DNA from: an uncultured Caulobacterales bacterium | GTDB taxonomy: Bacteria > Pseudomonadota > Alphaproteobacteria > Caulobacterales > Caulobacteraceae | DNA length: 17,318 nt | Assembly (NCBI GenBank): GCA_903889785.1 | Contig: CAISYT010000017.1 | Span: 1-17,318 of the forward strand | Direction: 5' to 3' | In this document: piece by piece, positions 8,820-16,719 of the stretch | Layout: each line of letters starts with the position of its first letter | Position numbering within the stretch: position 1 is the first letter of the stretch | Notes under the pieces: model-generated | Database searches by the model: none | Seen by the model: the letters and a program-made list of their open reading frames with translations, nothing else | Told to the model about the DNA's origin: nothing | Position numbers and translations under genes: made by a program

Positions 8820-11105
8820 CTAGTCAACGGCCAAAGCAAGCGGCCGCTCGTGGGCGGCGATGATGGCCATGTTGAGGATCTTGGTCACCGAGGCCGACAA
8901 CGGCACGATCTGCACCGGCCTGGCAAGCCCCAGCAAGACCGGCCCGATCACCGTCGCCTCGCCGAGTTCCTGCACCAGTTTGGTGGAGATCGAGGCCGAG
9001 TGGATGGCCGGCATGATCAGCACATTCGCCGGACCGGTCAGGCGCACAAACGGGAAGTTGCCGCGTTTGGCCGGGTTGAGCGCCAAGTCGGGGGGCATCT
9101 CGCCCTCGTATTCGAAGTCGACATCCATCTCGTCGAGGATCGCAACCGCGTCGCGTACCTTTTCTGACCGGTCGCCCGTGGGGTTCCCAAAGGTCGAATA
9201 GGACAGGAAAGCCACGCGTGGCGCGAAGCCCAGCCGTTTCACCGCCCGCGCAGTCTCGATGGCGATTTCGGCCAGCTCCTGCGCCTCGGGGAGTTCGGTC
9301 ACATTCGTATCGGCCACGAAAAGCGTGTGGCCCTTAGCCAGGACGACGCTCATGCCCATCACGCGCCCGCCGGGCGCCGGATCGATCACGCGTAACACCT
9401 CGTCCAGGGCCTGGTCGAAATTACGGGTCACGCCAGTTACCATGCCGTCGGCGTGTTCTTGCGCCACCATCAAGGCCGCGAAGCTGTTGCGGTCTTGATG
9501 CACCAAGCGCTGCACATCGCGCTTCAGATAGCCTTCGCGGCTCAGCCGCATATAGAGCTGGTCGACGTAGGAGGCCGTCTTGTCGGAGGTGCGGGCGTTG
9601 ATCACCTCGATCTGCGCCACCGCCGGGTCGAGCCCCACGCTACGCATGTTTTGTTCAACCAATTCGGTTCGGCCCAACAGCACAGGTTCGCCAAAGCCCT
9701 GCGTCTTGAAGGCATAGGCGGCACGGATCACGCTGGGCTCCTCGCCCTCGGCGAAGACGATGCGCTTCTTCTCACCGCTGAGGACAGCGGCAGAGATTTT
9801 CTGCAGGAAGGCCGCCGAAGGATCGAGCCTTTGGGCCAGGTTGGCGCGGTAGGCATCCATGTCGGCGATCGGCCGGCGCGCCACGCCGGTATCCATCGCT
9901 GCCTGGGCGATGAAGGGCGGTACGTACCAGATCAGGCGCGGGTCGAATGGGGTCGGAATGATGTAGTCAGGACCGAACTTGAGCTGGCGGCCGGAATAGG
10001 CAGCGGCCACCTCGTCCGGCACATCCTCGCGCGCCAGTTGGGCCAGGGCGTTGGCGCAGGCGATCTTCATCTGCAAATTGACCCGCCGGGCTCGCACGTC
10101 CAGCGCCCCGCGGAAGATGTACGGGAAGCCCAGGACGTTGTTGACCTGGTTGGCGTAGTCTGACCGGCCCGTGCCGACGATGGCGTCACTGCGCACGGCG
10201 CGCACCTCATCCGGAGTGATTTCCGGGTCAGGGTTTGCCATGGCGAAGATCAGAGGATTCGGGGCCATGCTGGCCACCATGGCCGGCGTGACAGCGCCCT
10301 TGACCGACAGGCCGATGAATACCTGAGCGCCCTTCATGGCATCCGCCAGGGTGCGGGCGTCTGTGCGCACGGCGTGGGCGCTCTTCTCCTGGGTCATGGA
10401 CTCGGTGCGGCCCTGATAGATCACGCCCTTGGAATCCACCGCGATGCAGTTCTCGGCCGGCACGCCCATGGCCTTGATCAGTTCCAGGGTGGCGATTCCC
10501 GCTGCCCCGGCACCGTTCAGCACGACCTTCACCTCATCAAGCCCGCGTCCCGAGATGTAACAGGCGTTAATCAGGCCAGCGGCGGTGATGATGGCCGTGC
10601 CGTGCTGATCGTCGTGGAACACCGGGATATCGAGCAGTTCCTGCAACTCGGTCTCGATGCGAAAGCACTCGGGGCTCTTGATGTCTTCGAGGTTGATGCC
10701 GCCGAAGGTGATACCGATGTTCTTGACCACGGTGATCAGTTCGTTCGGGTCCTTGGTCAGACATTCGATGTCGATTGAATCGACGTCGGCGAAGCGTTTG
10801 AACAGGATCGACTTGCCTTCCATTACCGGCTTTGAGGCCAGGGCTCCCAGGTCGCCCAGGCCCAGGATGGCGGTGCCGTTCGAGATCACCGCGACCAGAT
10901 TGCCTTTGGAGGTGTAGTCGTAGGCTAGGTCCGGGTCGGCGGCGATGGCCAAGACCGGCGCGGCGACGCCGGGCGAATAGGCTAGGCTGAGGTCACGCGC
11001 TGTGGCCATGGGCTTGGTTGCCAGGACGGCGATCTTCCCAGGCGTGGGGTATTTGTGGAAGTCGAGCGCTTCCTGATCGGTGACACTGGCTTTGTTATCG
11101 GTCAT
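8820..11105 (-). CDS. maeB: NADP-dependent malic enzyme with phosphotransacetylase-like domain (MaeB type)
   Basis: The 761-residue protein is the large, two-domain malic enzyme that turns malate into pyruvate and CO2 with reduction of NADP. The malic domain (about residues 1-430) shows LAYSPGVAAP with the catalytic Tyr43, VMEGKSILFK with Lys98, GGINLEDIKSPECF with metal-binding Glu140 and Asp141, and PVFHDDQHGTA. The nucleotide site is LNGAGAAGIA, and MANPDPEI and GTGRSDYANQVNN follow. The C-terminal part (about 440-761) resembles phosphotransacetylase (FAEGEEPSVIRAA near its start, NFPFVRLTGPANVLIMP later) and in this family is regulatory, often sensing acetyl-CoA. The ATG at 11105 begins the usual MTD...DFHKYPTPGKI start. 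Neighbouring acs suggests a shared role in growth on acetate or C4 acids. Confidence 0.96.
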   Translation of the reverse strand: MTDNKASVTDQEALDFHKYPTPGKIAVLATKPMATARDLSLAYSPGVAAPVLAIAADPDLAYDYTSKGNLVAVISNGTAILGLGDLGALASKPVMEGKSILFKRFADVDSIDIECLTKDPNELITVVKNIGITFGGINLEDIKSPECFRIETELQELLDIPVFHDDQHGTAIITAAGLINACYISGRGLDEVKVVLNGAGAAGIATLELIKAMGVPAENCIAVDSKGVIYQGRTESMTQEKSAHAVRTDARTLADAMKGAQVFIGLSVKGAVTPAMVASMAPNPLIFAMANPDPEITPDEVRAVRSDAIVGTGRSDYANQVNNVLGFPYIFRGALDVRARRVNLQMKIACANALAQLAREDVPDEVAAAYSGRQLKFGPDYIIPTPFDPRLIWYVPPFIAQAAMDTGVARRPIADMDAYRANLAQRLDPSAAFLQKISAAVLSGEKKRIVFAEGEEPSVIRAAYAFKTQGFGEPVLLGRTELVEQNMRSVGLDPAVAQIEVINARTSDKTASYVDQLYMRLSREGYLKRDVQRLVHQDRNSFAALMVAQEHADGMVTGVTRNFDQALDEVLRVIDPAPGGRVMGMSVVLAKGHTLFVADTNVTELPEAQELAEIAIETARAVKRLGFAPRVAFLSYSTFGNPTGDRSEKVRDAVAILDEMDVDFEYEGEMPPDLALNPAKRGNFPFVRLTGPANVLIMPAIHSASISTKLVQELGEATVIGPVLLGLARPVQIVPLSASVTKILNMAIIAAHERPLALAVD

Positions 11106-11215
11106 TTTGATCCCACGGCCCCGTCTGTAATCGGCGATCAGACGCTGCGGCGCCGGTCCCCTCCACTTAACTCAAAGAGAGTGTTACCCAGGCTCGGCAG
11201 ACAACCAAGCCCTTC

Positions 11216-11244
11216 TTGACCATTTGATCGCTGTCGTAGAGCTA
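11216..11244 (+). promoter_or_regulatory. Possible dapB promoter
   Basis: TTGACC (11216-11221) is followed after 17 bases by GAGCTA (11239-11244), resembling the TTGAC...GCTA pattern of Caulobacter housekeeping promoters, though the spacing to GCTA is longer than ideal. It lies 46 bases before the dapB TTG. The 184-base maeB-dapB gap holds nothing else I can name. Confidence 0.3.
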
Positions 11245-11289
11245 AGGGGCGACCTAAAGTGAGCCGCCGTCACGGCTGGGAGAGCCCGC

Positions 11290-12066
11290 TTGAACCAGGA
11301 ACACCCCCTTCGTATCGCCATCGCCGGCGCCTTGGGCCGTATGGGCGGGGCTGTTGCCATCACGGCCGCCACCCGCCCAGACGTAATCGTCGCGGCCCGG
11401 TTTGACCGGCCGGCCGCAACCGATCCGGCGCTGATGGCGATGGAGTCGGCCCTAAAGGCTTGCGATGTGGTGATCGATTTCAGCGCCCCCGCCGCTTCCG
11501 CCGCCCTGGCGACCGTATGCGCCGGCCAGGACAACCCGCCCGCCCTGGTGATCGGTTCGACGGGCTTTGATGCCCTACAGGAAGAGGCCATCGCCCGCGC
11601 AGCAAGCCGTGTAGCCATCGTCAAGGCGGGCAATTTCTCACTTGGGGTCAATATGTTGCTGGGGCTTGTACGACAGGCTGCCGCCGCCCTGCCTGCGCAC
11701 GACTGGGACATTGAGGTGTTCGAAGCCCATCACAAGCGCAAGATCGACGCCCCCTCCGGCACCGCATTGATGCTGGGCCGGGCCGCGGCTCAGGGACGCG
11801 GAAGCGCCCTTACCGAGCCGGTCAGCCTCGATCGCAACGGCACCCGAACCACGGGCAAGATCGGTTTTTCGGTCCTGCGCGGCGGCGGCATTATCGGCGA
11901 ACACAGCGTGACCTTCGCTTCAGAGAACGAGATCCTGACCCTGTCGCACTCGGCGCGCGACCGCAGCCTGTTCGCCAATGGCGCGCTGGCGGCGGCGGTT
12001 TGGGTCCGGGCCCAGCCGCCCGGGCTCTACGACATGCAGGATGTCCTCGGCTTCAGCCGCGGCTAG
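11290..12066 (+). CDS. dapB: 4-hydroxy-tetrahydrodipicolinate reductase
   Basis: DapB reduces the product of DapA to tetrahydrodipicolinate on the way to meso-diaminopimelate and lysine, and so also feeds peptidoglycan synthesis. The 258-residue product has the N-terminal nucleotide motif IAIAGALGRMGG, VVIDFSAPAA, VIGSTGF, and KAGNFSLGVNML. The active-site signature is EAHHKRKIDAPSGTA, with His147/His148, Lys151 and the substrate-binding SGT at 156-158. The C-terminus LYDMQDVLGF is typical. The start is a TTG at 11290; a GGGAGAG lies about six bases upstream and no other start gives the complete Rossmann strand, so I keep it. It converges on cysQ with three bases between stop codons. The upstream neighbour is divergent malic enzyme. 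Confidence 0.95.
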   Translation: MNQEHPLRIAIAGALGRMGGAVAITAATRPDVIVAARFDRPAATDPALMAMESALKACDVVIDFSAPAASAALATVCAGQDNPPALVIGSTGFDALQEEAIARAASRVAIVKAGNFSLGVNMLLGLVRQAAAALPAHDWDIEVFEAHHKRKIDAPSGTALMLGRAAAQGRGSALTEPVSLDRNGTRTTGKIGFSVLRGGGIIGEHSVTFASENEILTLSHSARDRSLFANGALAAAVWVRAQPPGLYDMQDVLGFSRG

Positions 12067-12069
12067 GGC

Positions 12070-12840
12070 TTAGCCACCGCGCGCGACAAACCAGCCGTTG
12101 CGGAAACCGGCCTCCGCCTTACCGTAAAGGAAGGGCGAGCCGTCCGGGGCGGTCAGGGTTCCGCCGGCCGCTTCCAACACCGCCTGAGCCGCAGCGATAT
12201 CCCACTCCATGGTCGGGCCGTGACGCGGGTAGATGTCGGCCCCGCCCTGAGCCAGCCAGCAAAGCTTGACCGAACTGTCCATCGCCTGAGCTTCATCGAA
12301 GCTATATTCAGCGATCAGGGCCTCAAGCTGCTCGGGCTTCATTGTGTGACTGACCAGGGCGACAGCCGACCCGGTGCGCCAGGGCCGCACATGAACCGGA
12401 TGCGGCGCGCCGCCGAACGCCCGCTTGACCGCGCCGGTGGGCGTAGTGAACCAAGTCTCGCCCATGGGCGGAGCGGTCACCGCCCCAGCCACAGCGAGGC
12501 CGTTTTCGATAAGGCCGATATTGACGGTGAAATGTTTATCGCCGCGCACAAAGGCCTTGGTGCCATCCAGGGGATCGACCAGGAAAAAACGGTCAGCGAT
12601 GGTCTTGGGGACGCCGGATTCGGCGCTGTCTTCCTCAGAGATGACGGGGATGTAAGGGAAGGCGACGGCTAGTCGATCAAGGATCAGCCGCTCGGCCCGC
12701 TGATCGGCAACCGTAACCGGGCTCTCATCGGCCTTGTGCATGACATCAAGACCCGACCGCCATAGCGGCAGGATCAGGGCCGCAGCCTCTTCGGTGATAT
12801 CCGCCAATTTGGCGCCGATGCCGGCGGCGTCTCTGCTCAT
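12070..12840 (-). CDS. cysQ: 3'(2'),5'-bisphosphate nucleotidase CysQ
   Basis: CysQ removes the 3'-phosphate of PAP, the by-product of sulfate assimilation and carrier-protein phosphopantetheine transfer, keeping PAP below toxic levels. The 256-residue product belongs to the inositol monophosphatase-like fold. Visible motifs are SPVTVADQRAE, ISEED with metal-binding Glu69, and VDPLDGTKAFVRG with Asp89 and Asp92. EWDIAAAQAVLEAAGG carries the third metal-site aspartate. Length and order are normal. The ATG at 12840 overlaps the stop of the small upstream DUF3553 gene by four bases (ATGA), so the two are probably one transcript. It converges on dapB. A general inositol-phosphatase activity cannot be excluded from sequence alone. 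Confidence 0.92.
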   Translation of the reverse strand: MSRDAAGIGAKLADITEEAAALILPLWRSGLDVMHKADESPVTVADQRAERLILDRLAVAFPYIPVISEEDSAESGVPKTIADRFFLVDPLDGTKAFVRGDKHFTVNIGLIENGLAVAGAVTAPPMGETWFTTPTGAVKRAFGGAPHPVHVRPWRTGSAVALVSHTMKPEQLEALIAEYSFDEAQAMDSSVKLCWLAQGGADIYPRHGPTMEWDIAAAQAVLEAAGGTLTAPDGSPFLYGKAEAGFRNGWFVARGG

Positions 12841-13025
12841 CGTTGGTCCCTAGGATTATCCGATACCCAGACCAGCGCGACACTGCGCGCGTCGATGGTC
12901 TGTTTTCCGGCCTCTTCGAAATTCACCGTCACCCGCCAGCCGTCGACCGACTGCACCTGGCCGATGCCCCAGTCGAGCTGGCCAGGATGACGCACCAGCA
13001 CGCCGGGTTCGAGGAACGGGTCCAT
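12837..13025 (-). CDS. DUF3553 domain small protein
   Basis: A 62-residue protein from the ATG at 13025, matching the small DUF3553 family: PGVLVRHPGQLDWGIGQVQS, then VTVNFEEAGKQTI. The pattern, a short beta-rich domain of the type V.HP...WG.GQV......V.V.FE..G...I, recalls the RNA-polymerase-interacting CarD/Tudor-like folds, but I know of no proven function. A longer reading frame reaches 13109, yet its extra 28 residues are not like the family and would overlap the divergent chpT start, so I prefer the shorter start. It overlaps cysQ by four bases downstream, and its start is 63 bases from chpT on the other strand, so the two may share a control region. Confidence 0.85.
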   Translation of the reverse strand: MDPFLEPGVLVRHPGQLDWGIGQVQSVDGWRVTVNFEEAGKQTIDARSVALVWVSDNPRDQR

Positions 13026-13088
13026 CACGGCAGTGCATAGAGGGCGAGACGGTTTTGCCAAAGCGCAAATCAGGCCAGAACTGCGACT

Positions 13089-13760
13089 ATGAACTCCGAA
13101 ACGGAACAAGCCACTCTCGCCGAACTGCCCGGCTTGGCCCTAGCCTCGCTTTTGGCCTCACGCCTCTGTCACGACTTCATTAGCCCAGCCAGCGCCATCA
13201 TGTCTGGGCTTGACCTGCTGGATGACCCCTCAGCGCAGGACATGCGCGACGACGCCATGGCCCTGATCAGCGGCAGCGCTCGCAAGCTGGCCGACATGCT
13301 GCAATTCGCCCGCGTGGCCTATGGCGGTGCCAGCGGCGCAGAGCACTTCAGCCGCCAAGAGTTGGAGGCCCTGGCCAAGGGCGTATTCGCCCACCATCGC
13401 GGCGATCTGGACTGGTCCATGGGTCCGGAAACGCTCGCCAATGGGCCAGCCCGCGCCCTCCTGAACCTCTCGGCTGTCGCCGCTGCGGCCCTGTCGATGG
13501 GGGGAACTGCGAAGTTCAGCGTCGAACGGGTCGGCGGCGACGTGATTATCATTGTCGACGCGGTCGGCCCGCGCGCGCGGTTGCGACCCGAACTGCTGGC
13601 GGGCCTACAGGGCGCAGGTCCCGGCGATGGGTTGGCAGGGCACTGGGTCCAAGCGGCCTGGACCCAGGCCCTGATTATACAGTCCGGTGGGACGATCGAG
13701 GTGGTCTGCGAAGAGGGCCGCGTGGTGTTGACGGCTCGCCTACCCGGCGGATCACATTAA
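13089..13760 (+). CDS. chpT: Histidine phosphotransferase ChpT
   Basis: ChpT passes phosphate from the hybrid kinase CckA to the cell-cycle regulators CtrA and CpdR. The 223-residue product matches Caulobacter ChpT closely: LASRLCHDFISPASAIMSG carries the phosphorylated histidine (His28 here), followed by GLDLLDDPSAQDMRDDAM, ARKLADMLQFARVAYGG and GVFAHHRGDLDW. The degenerate ATPase-like C-terminal domain then shows VDAVGPRARLRPELLAGL and WVQAAWTQALI. It lacks the ATP-binding boxes of true kinases, as expected. The ATG at 13089 has only a weak ribosome site, but the N-terminus length fits. It is divergent from the DUF3553-cysQ pair. I saw no full CtrA box upstream. Identification is secure and is the best single marker of the organism group. 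Confidence 0.95.
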   Translation: MNSETEQATLAELPGLALASLLASRLCHDFISPASAIMSGLDLLDDPSAQDMRDDAMALISGSARKLADMLQFARVAYGGASGAEHFSRQELEALAKGVFAHHRGDLDWSMGPETLANGPARALLNLSAVAAAALSMGGTAKFSVERVGGDVIIIVDAVGPRARLRPELLAGLQGAGPGDGLAGHWVQAAWTQALIIQSGGTIEVVCEEGRVVLTARLPGGSH

Positions 13761-13843
13761 ATCGAATCTTAGCGAAAAGCATTTGGATCGAGGCGTCTTC
13801 AAACCCCTCCTTAACCAAAGCGGCGCGACAAGGGGTGTTGGAC

Positions 13844-14025
13844 GGGCCTTGGGCCCTTGGCACCGCGCCTTTCCCGCAACGGCCTGTTGGTGCTGGGGTC
13901 TCACGAGACGGCCGCCCCGGAGCGGACGCATTCACACTCCTGACGGGGTGGCCGGAATTCTACAGGCGCAACCCCGACTTCCGCGTTGCGGCCTAAGGCC
14001 GCTGTAACAGCGTCGCCAAGGCGAC
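13844..14025. other. Gene-free stretch with a chain of hairpins between convergent genes
   Basis: Between chpT (ends 13760) and the next minus-strand gene (ends 14043) no reading frame looks real, but strong inverted repeats follow one another: GGGCC/GGCCC (13844-13856), GTCTC/GAGAC (13898-13909), CGGGGT/ACCCCG (13944-13949 with 13971-13976), GCGGCC/GGCCGC around TAA (13988-14002), GTCGCC/GGCGAC (14012-14025). The last two could end transcription from both sides, though no T-run follows. The rest could be part of an untranslated RNA. I do not recognise 6S, SRP or tmRNA core sequences. GC-rich DNA makes short stems common, so only the longer ones carry weight. Confidence 0.4.
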
Positions 14026-14042
14026 CTTAGATTTCGGCTCCG

Positions 14043-14450
14043 TCAGGCCTTGGGAGGCGGACCTGTGCGTGGGTCGAGGAAGGCCTTGACCAAGGCGGCC
14101 AGCAGGGTGGGATTGCGCATGGCGAAGACGGCAGCGGCGAGGGCGGCCCCGGCGGCCAGCAGCGGACGCCGCTTGGCCATTTCAATGACCTGCCAGATCA
14201 GGCCGAGGTCAGGACCCTCGGCGGAGCGAGCGCGGCTGGCATGCGACTTGGCCTTGGCCGCGGCAACCAGGGCGGCAAGCCCGACCAACAAGGCCGCACT
14301 GGCGGCCACCACCGCCGCGGCTCCAGCGGGCCCGAGGTGCGGGGTAAGCAAGGCGTAAAGGGCGAACGCGGCCGCGACCACAGCGACCCCCGCCGCCGCC
14401 ACGATCGTGGCGGCCGCAGCGAGGGCTATGAGGGTTTTTTCGAAAATCAA
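14043..14450 (-). CDS. Small membrane protein, YqjE/phage-holin-3-6-like
   Basis: A 135-residue, alanine-rich protein with two long hydrophobic helices (about residues 7-37 and 43-65) and a shorter one near 95-112, joined by basic segments (AKAKSHASRARS, EMAKRRP). This layout is like the YqjE-type membrane proteins (Phage_holin_3_6 family) that follow YqjD in enterobacteria, although I cannot see a strong sequence signature. The preceding gene on the same transcript is a DUF883/YqjD-like protein, overlapping by four bases (ATGA), which supports the pairing. A role in the envelope or stress response is a guess from the family. The C-terminus is proline-rich and short. Confidence 0.75.
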   Translation of the reverse strand: MIFEKTLIALAAAATIVAAAGVAVVAAAFALYALLTPHLGPAGAAAVVAASAALLVGLAALVAAAKAKSHASRARSAEGPDLGLIWQVIEMAKRRPLLAAGAALAAAVFAMRNPTLLAALVKAFLDPRTGPPPKA

Positions 14451-14818
14451 CGGCGGTCCGACGGACGGGCCGCATTGGCCAAAAGCATGCCAAGCAGGAT
14501 ACCAACCCCGAGGCCGGCCAGGGTGGCGGCCACCGGGCGCTCGCGAACCCGGTCAACGACGTAACGCTGGGCCTCGTCGATATGCTGGCCGGCGTTGTCG
14601 ATATAAGCGCGGCTTTGGGCGCGGACAGCATCCGCGCCATCATGCAGGTTCTTTTCCGCCCGAATGGCGGCCTCACGCAGGGCAGAGCGCCCTTTTGCCA
14701 ACTTGGCGCGGGCGAGGTCGGCGGCTTCGGCGAAGCTGCGTTCAACGTGGTCGGCGACGCTTTCGGCCGTAGCTTTGGCCGTCTTGGCTTCCGCCATGGT
14801 GGGTTGCAGGTCGGTCAT
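14447..14818 (-). CDS. DUF883 / ElaB-YqjD-like membrane-anchored protein
   Basis: A 123-residue protein with a long charged amphipathic N-terminal region rich in Ala, Glu, Lys and Arg (about residues 5-88, likely a helical rod) and one C-terminal membrane helix (AATLAGLGVGILLGMLLANAA), ending in a short basic tail. This is the layout of the ElaB/YqjD/DUF883 family; E. coli YqjD and ElaB bind ribosomes and anchor them to the inner membrane in stationary phase. The VRERPVAATLAGLGVGILLG segment is the most family-like part. The ATG at 14818 has a CGGAGA about eight bases upstream. The following gene overlaps its end by four bases. Ribosome binding in this organism is inference only. Confidence 0.85.
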   Translation of the reverse strand: MTDLQPTMAEAKTAKATAESVADHVERSFAEAADLARAKLAKGRSALREAAIRAEKNLHDGADAVRAQSRAYIDNAGQHIDEAQRYVVDRVRERPVAATLAGLGVGILLGMLLANAARPSDRR

Positions 14819-14842
14819 GATCTATCTCCGAGTCTAGCTGTC

Positions 14843-14868
14843 GGCGGCGCCGGCGGCGCCGGCGGCGC
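14843..14868. repeat. Tandem GGCGGCGCC-type repeat upstream of the DUF883 gene
   Basis: Three copies of a 9-base unit (GGCGGCGCC, the last with an A for the final C) lie 25 bases upstream of the DUF883 start. Because GGCGCC is its own reverse complement, the stretch can also fold on itself. It could lie in the leader of that gene or simply be slippage-prone GC-rich sequence. The rest of the 14819-14981 gap shows no gene. Confidence 0.55.
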
Positions 14869-14981
14869 ACCTTAAAGGTCTCCGGCATCAAGACAGTTAT
14901 AGAGTGCAGCTTGCCCAATATACGCGCGACGACAGCTCAGCCATGACGATCTGTGGCGGAATGTCGCAGATCTTTGTTGCC

Positions 14982-16566
14982 TTACCGGGTTAGCGTCGGC
15001 CGGGTGAAGACCTCGAAACACCTCAAGTTGCGTTCAAAATAGGAAACCCATTGATCGGGGTGCTGACCAGGCTCCGCAGCATAGCCATCGGTTCGGGCGA
15101 ACGTTCCAGCGCCGCCAATCTCGCCGAGGAGTACGATCAGCGATTGGCTATTCTCGTCGGTGAGGCGCCCGCGCATGATCCCGCGCTGTAGTCTGGCCAA
15201 CAAGGTCATGCGGGCCGTCGGCGGCTCCGCCGGGTTGCGAAATTCCTTCTCGAAGCGGTTCGCCCCGAAGATCGAGGCCAACCAGTGTGCCGCCTGGAGT
15301 TTGGCGACCCCGCCGGTGACGTTCTCCGCCAGGCGGATCAAGGCCTCGGCCTGATGCCGTGCCGTAGGACAATCACGGGTCAGGCTGTCGACGAAATCAT
15401 TGGCGGTAAGGCGCTTAGAGCGTTGGGCGAAGACGTCCTGAATGTCAGCAATTTTCAGCACGCGACCGGCCGTGGCGGTCAAGGCCGTTGCCATCACCCG
15501 AAGGGACTTGAGCTCCCCCTCCGGATCGCTCGGACGCAGCCGACGAGGGCCGTTCAACTCTTTAAGCACGCGCTTGGAAATTGCCTCGCGGACACCGCCG
15601 AAGTGCGGGCCGTCAAGCCAGAGGGCCAGACGCGCCGCTGGGCCCTTAAGGGTCGACATGGCCGCGGCTAAGTTCGGGTCAAGGGACAATAGTGAATCCG
15701 CAGCCTCGCCGCCGGCCAAGCGGGTCAGGGCGGCAAGGGCCGGGCCAAGGTCCGGGTCATGGCCCACAACGTCGCTGAGCGCTGAACGGGGTCCGACGAT
15801 TTCGATCAAGGGCTGTTCGAGCACATGTAGGGCAATGCTGCGCACTTCCCCTTCGGGCATGGTATCGGCCAAGTCGAGGAGCAGACCCAGCTTTTCGCCC
15901 CAGGACTTGCCTGGGCCGATATGGAGCGCCACGCCGCAGCCGATGAGATAAGCGCGGTCTGGATTGTTCTGTAGACGTTCGCAAACGCTCGCGAACGGTT
16001 CTGTGGCGAAATTGGGCAGGACGCCAGAGCGGCCGTCCTTGATCGGGCGATTAACAGTCCGCTCGACCAGGCCCTGGAAGTGGCGCATCAGATCGTGGGT
16101 CCGGGTACCCCGCGCCTGGGCTTCGGACACTGCCGCCTTCTGGATTGCGTGCTGTAGCTCGACACCCGAAGCATCCAGTTTTTCCGCCATGTCTGGCCGG
16201 TGCATGAGCTCAAAAGGGGTCAGGGTGTTGCGGACCAGCCAGCCGTCGAGCAAGCGACCGATTCTTTCGCGGGCGTGGCCCGTGTACAAGGTCGGCGGGA
16301 GATGGGCACAGCGCGTCCAAGGGCTCGGTTTGAACCTTAGGCTTGGGCGTTTCAGCGGCACCCTTGGTCAGGATCGTGACAACGCGGAATTCGCGCGTGG
16401 CGTCGTCCAGGGTTTCCTTGATCACGCGCACGGAAACGGCGCGCTTTTCTTTTAGGGCCTCTTCAGCCGCAGAGATCGCCCGCTGGCGATCTTCGGTGGC
16501 CATGTCCAGCGCCCAAGACGAAGCGGGGATCTTGCGGTTGTAGAGTTCGTAGTGGACGTGGTCCAT
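14982..16566 (-). CDS. Conserved alphaproteobacterial protein of unknown function, interrupted by a frameshift
   Basis: Two frames make up one protein. The first, from the ATG at 16566, gives about 90 residues starting MDHVHYELYNRKIPASSW and including AVSVRVIKETLDDATREF, a small N-terminal domain I associate with a widespread alphaproteobacterial family of unknown role. The second, open down to 14982, carries the long helical body (LYTGHARERIGRLLDGWL, MTLLARLQRGI and others, no membrane helix). They join as PSPADL then YTGHARERIG if one base, near 16287, is skipped, so there appears to be one extra base. Left as it is, the first frame ends at 16210 and the second would need the weak ATG at 16361. 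This could be a sequencing error, a true mutation or, less likely, programmed shifting. The gene is divergent from chvI. Confidence 0.75.
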
Positions 16567-16645
16567 GCGGCGCGCTTGGTGACCCAAAGTCCGCACATCG
16601 CGGAGCCGGCAAGCCGCACACAACGCCTTAAAAGGATGTTTTCGA

Positions 16646-16671
16646 GCGCCTTACTGGCGCCCAGAAGGCGC
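16646..16671. promoter_or_regulatory. Strong hairpin in the chvI upstream region
   Basis: GCGCCTT (16646-16652) pairs with AAGGCGC (16665-16671), and inside it CTGG (16654-16657) pairs with CCAG (16661-16664) around a CGC loop, with a single bulged A: 11 base pairs in 26 bases. It lies 48 bases before the chvI ATG and 79 bases from the divergent gene's ATG. No T-run follows on the plus strand. It could be a leader structure of chvI, a terminator or part of a small RNA. Confidence 0.5.
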
Positions 16672-16719
16672 AATTAATAGATTGAGGGCGGGACGAGCCC
16701 GTTTGGAACGAAGGCGACC

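Noticed and set aside
9453..10163. Plus-strand open frame of 236 residues
   Set aside because: Antisense shadow of the malic enzyme gene, rich in His and Gly with no domain.
13026..13109. Longer start for the DUF3553 gene (to 13109)
   Set aside because: The added residues are unlike the family and would overlap the chpT start on the other strand.
13756..13770. CtrA-box-like TTAA-N7-CTTA just after chpT
   Set aside because: Second half-site does not match TTAA, and the place (end of a gene, no gene start downstream on that strand) argues against a working site.
13783..14007. 74-residue plus-strand frame after chpT
   Set aside because: No ribosome site, no family-like segment, and the DNA is dominated by inverted repeats.
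16628..16643. TTAA-N7-TTTT sequence upstream of chvI as a possible CtrA site
   Set aside because: Only one half-site matches the consensus; chance is likely.
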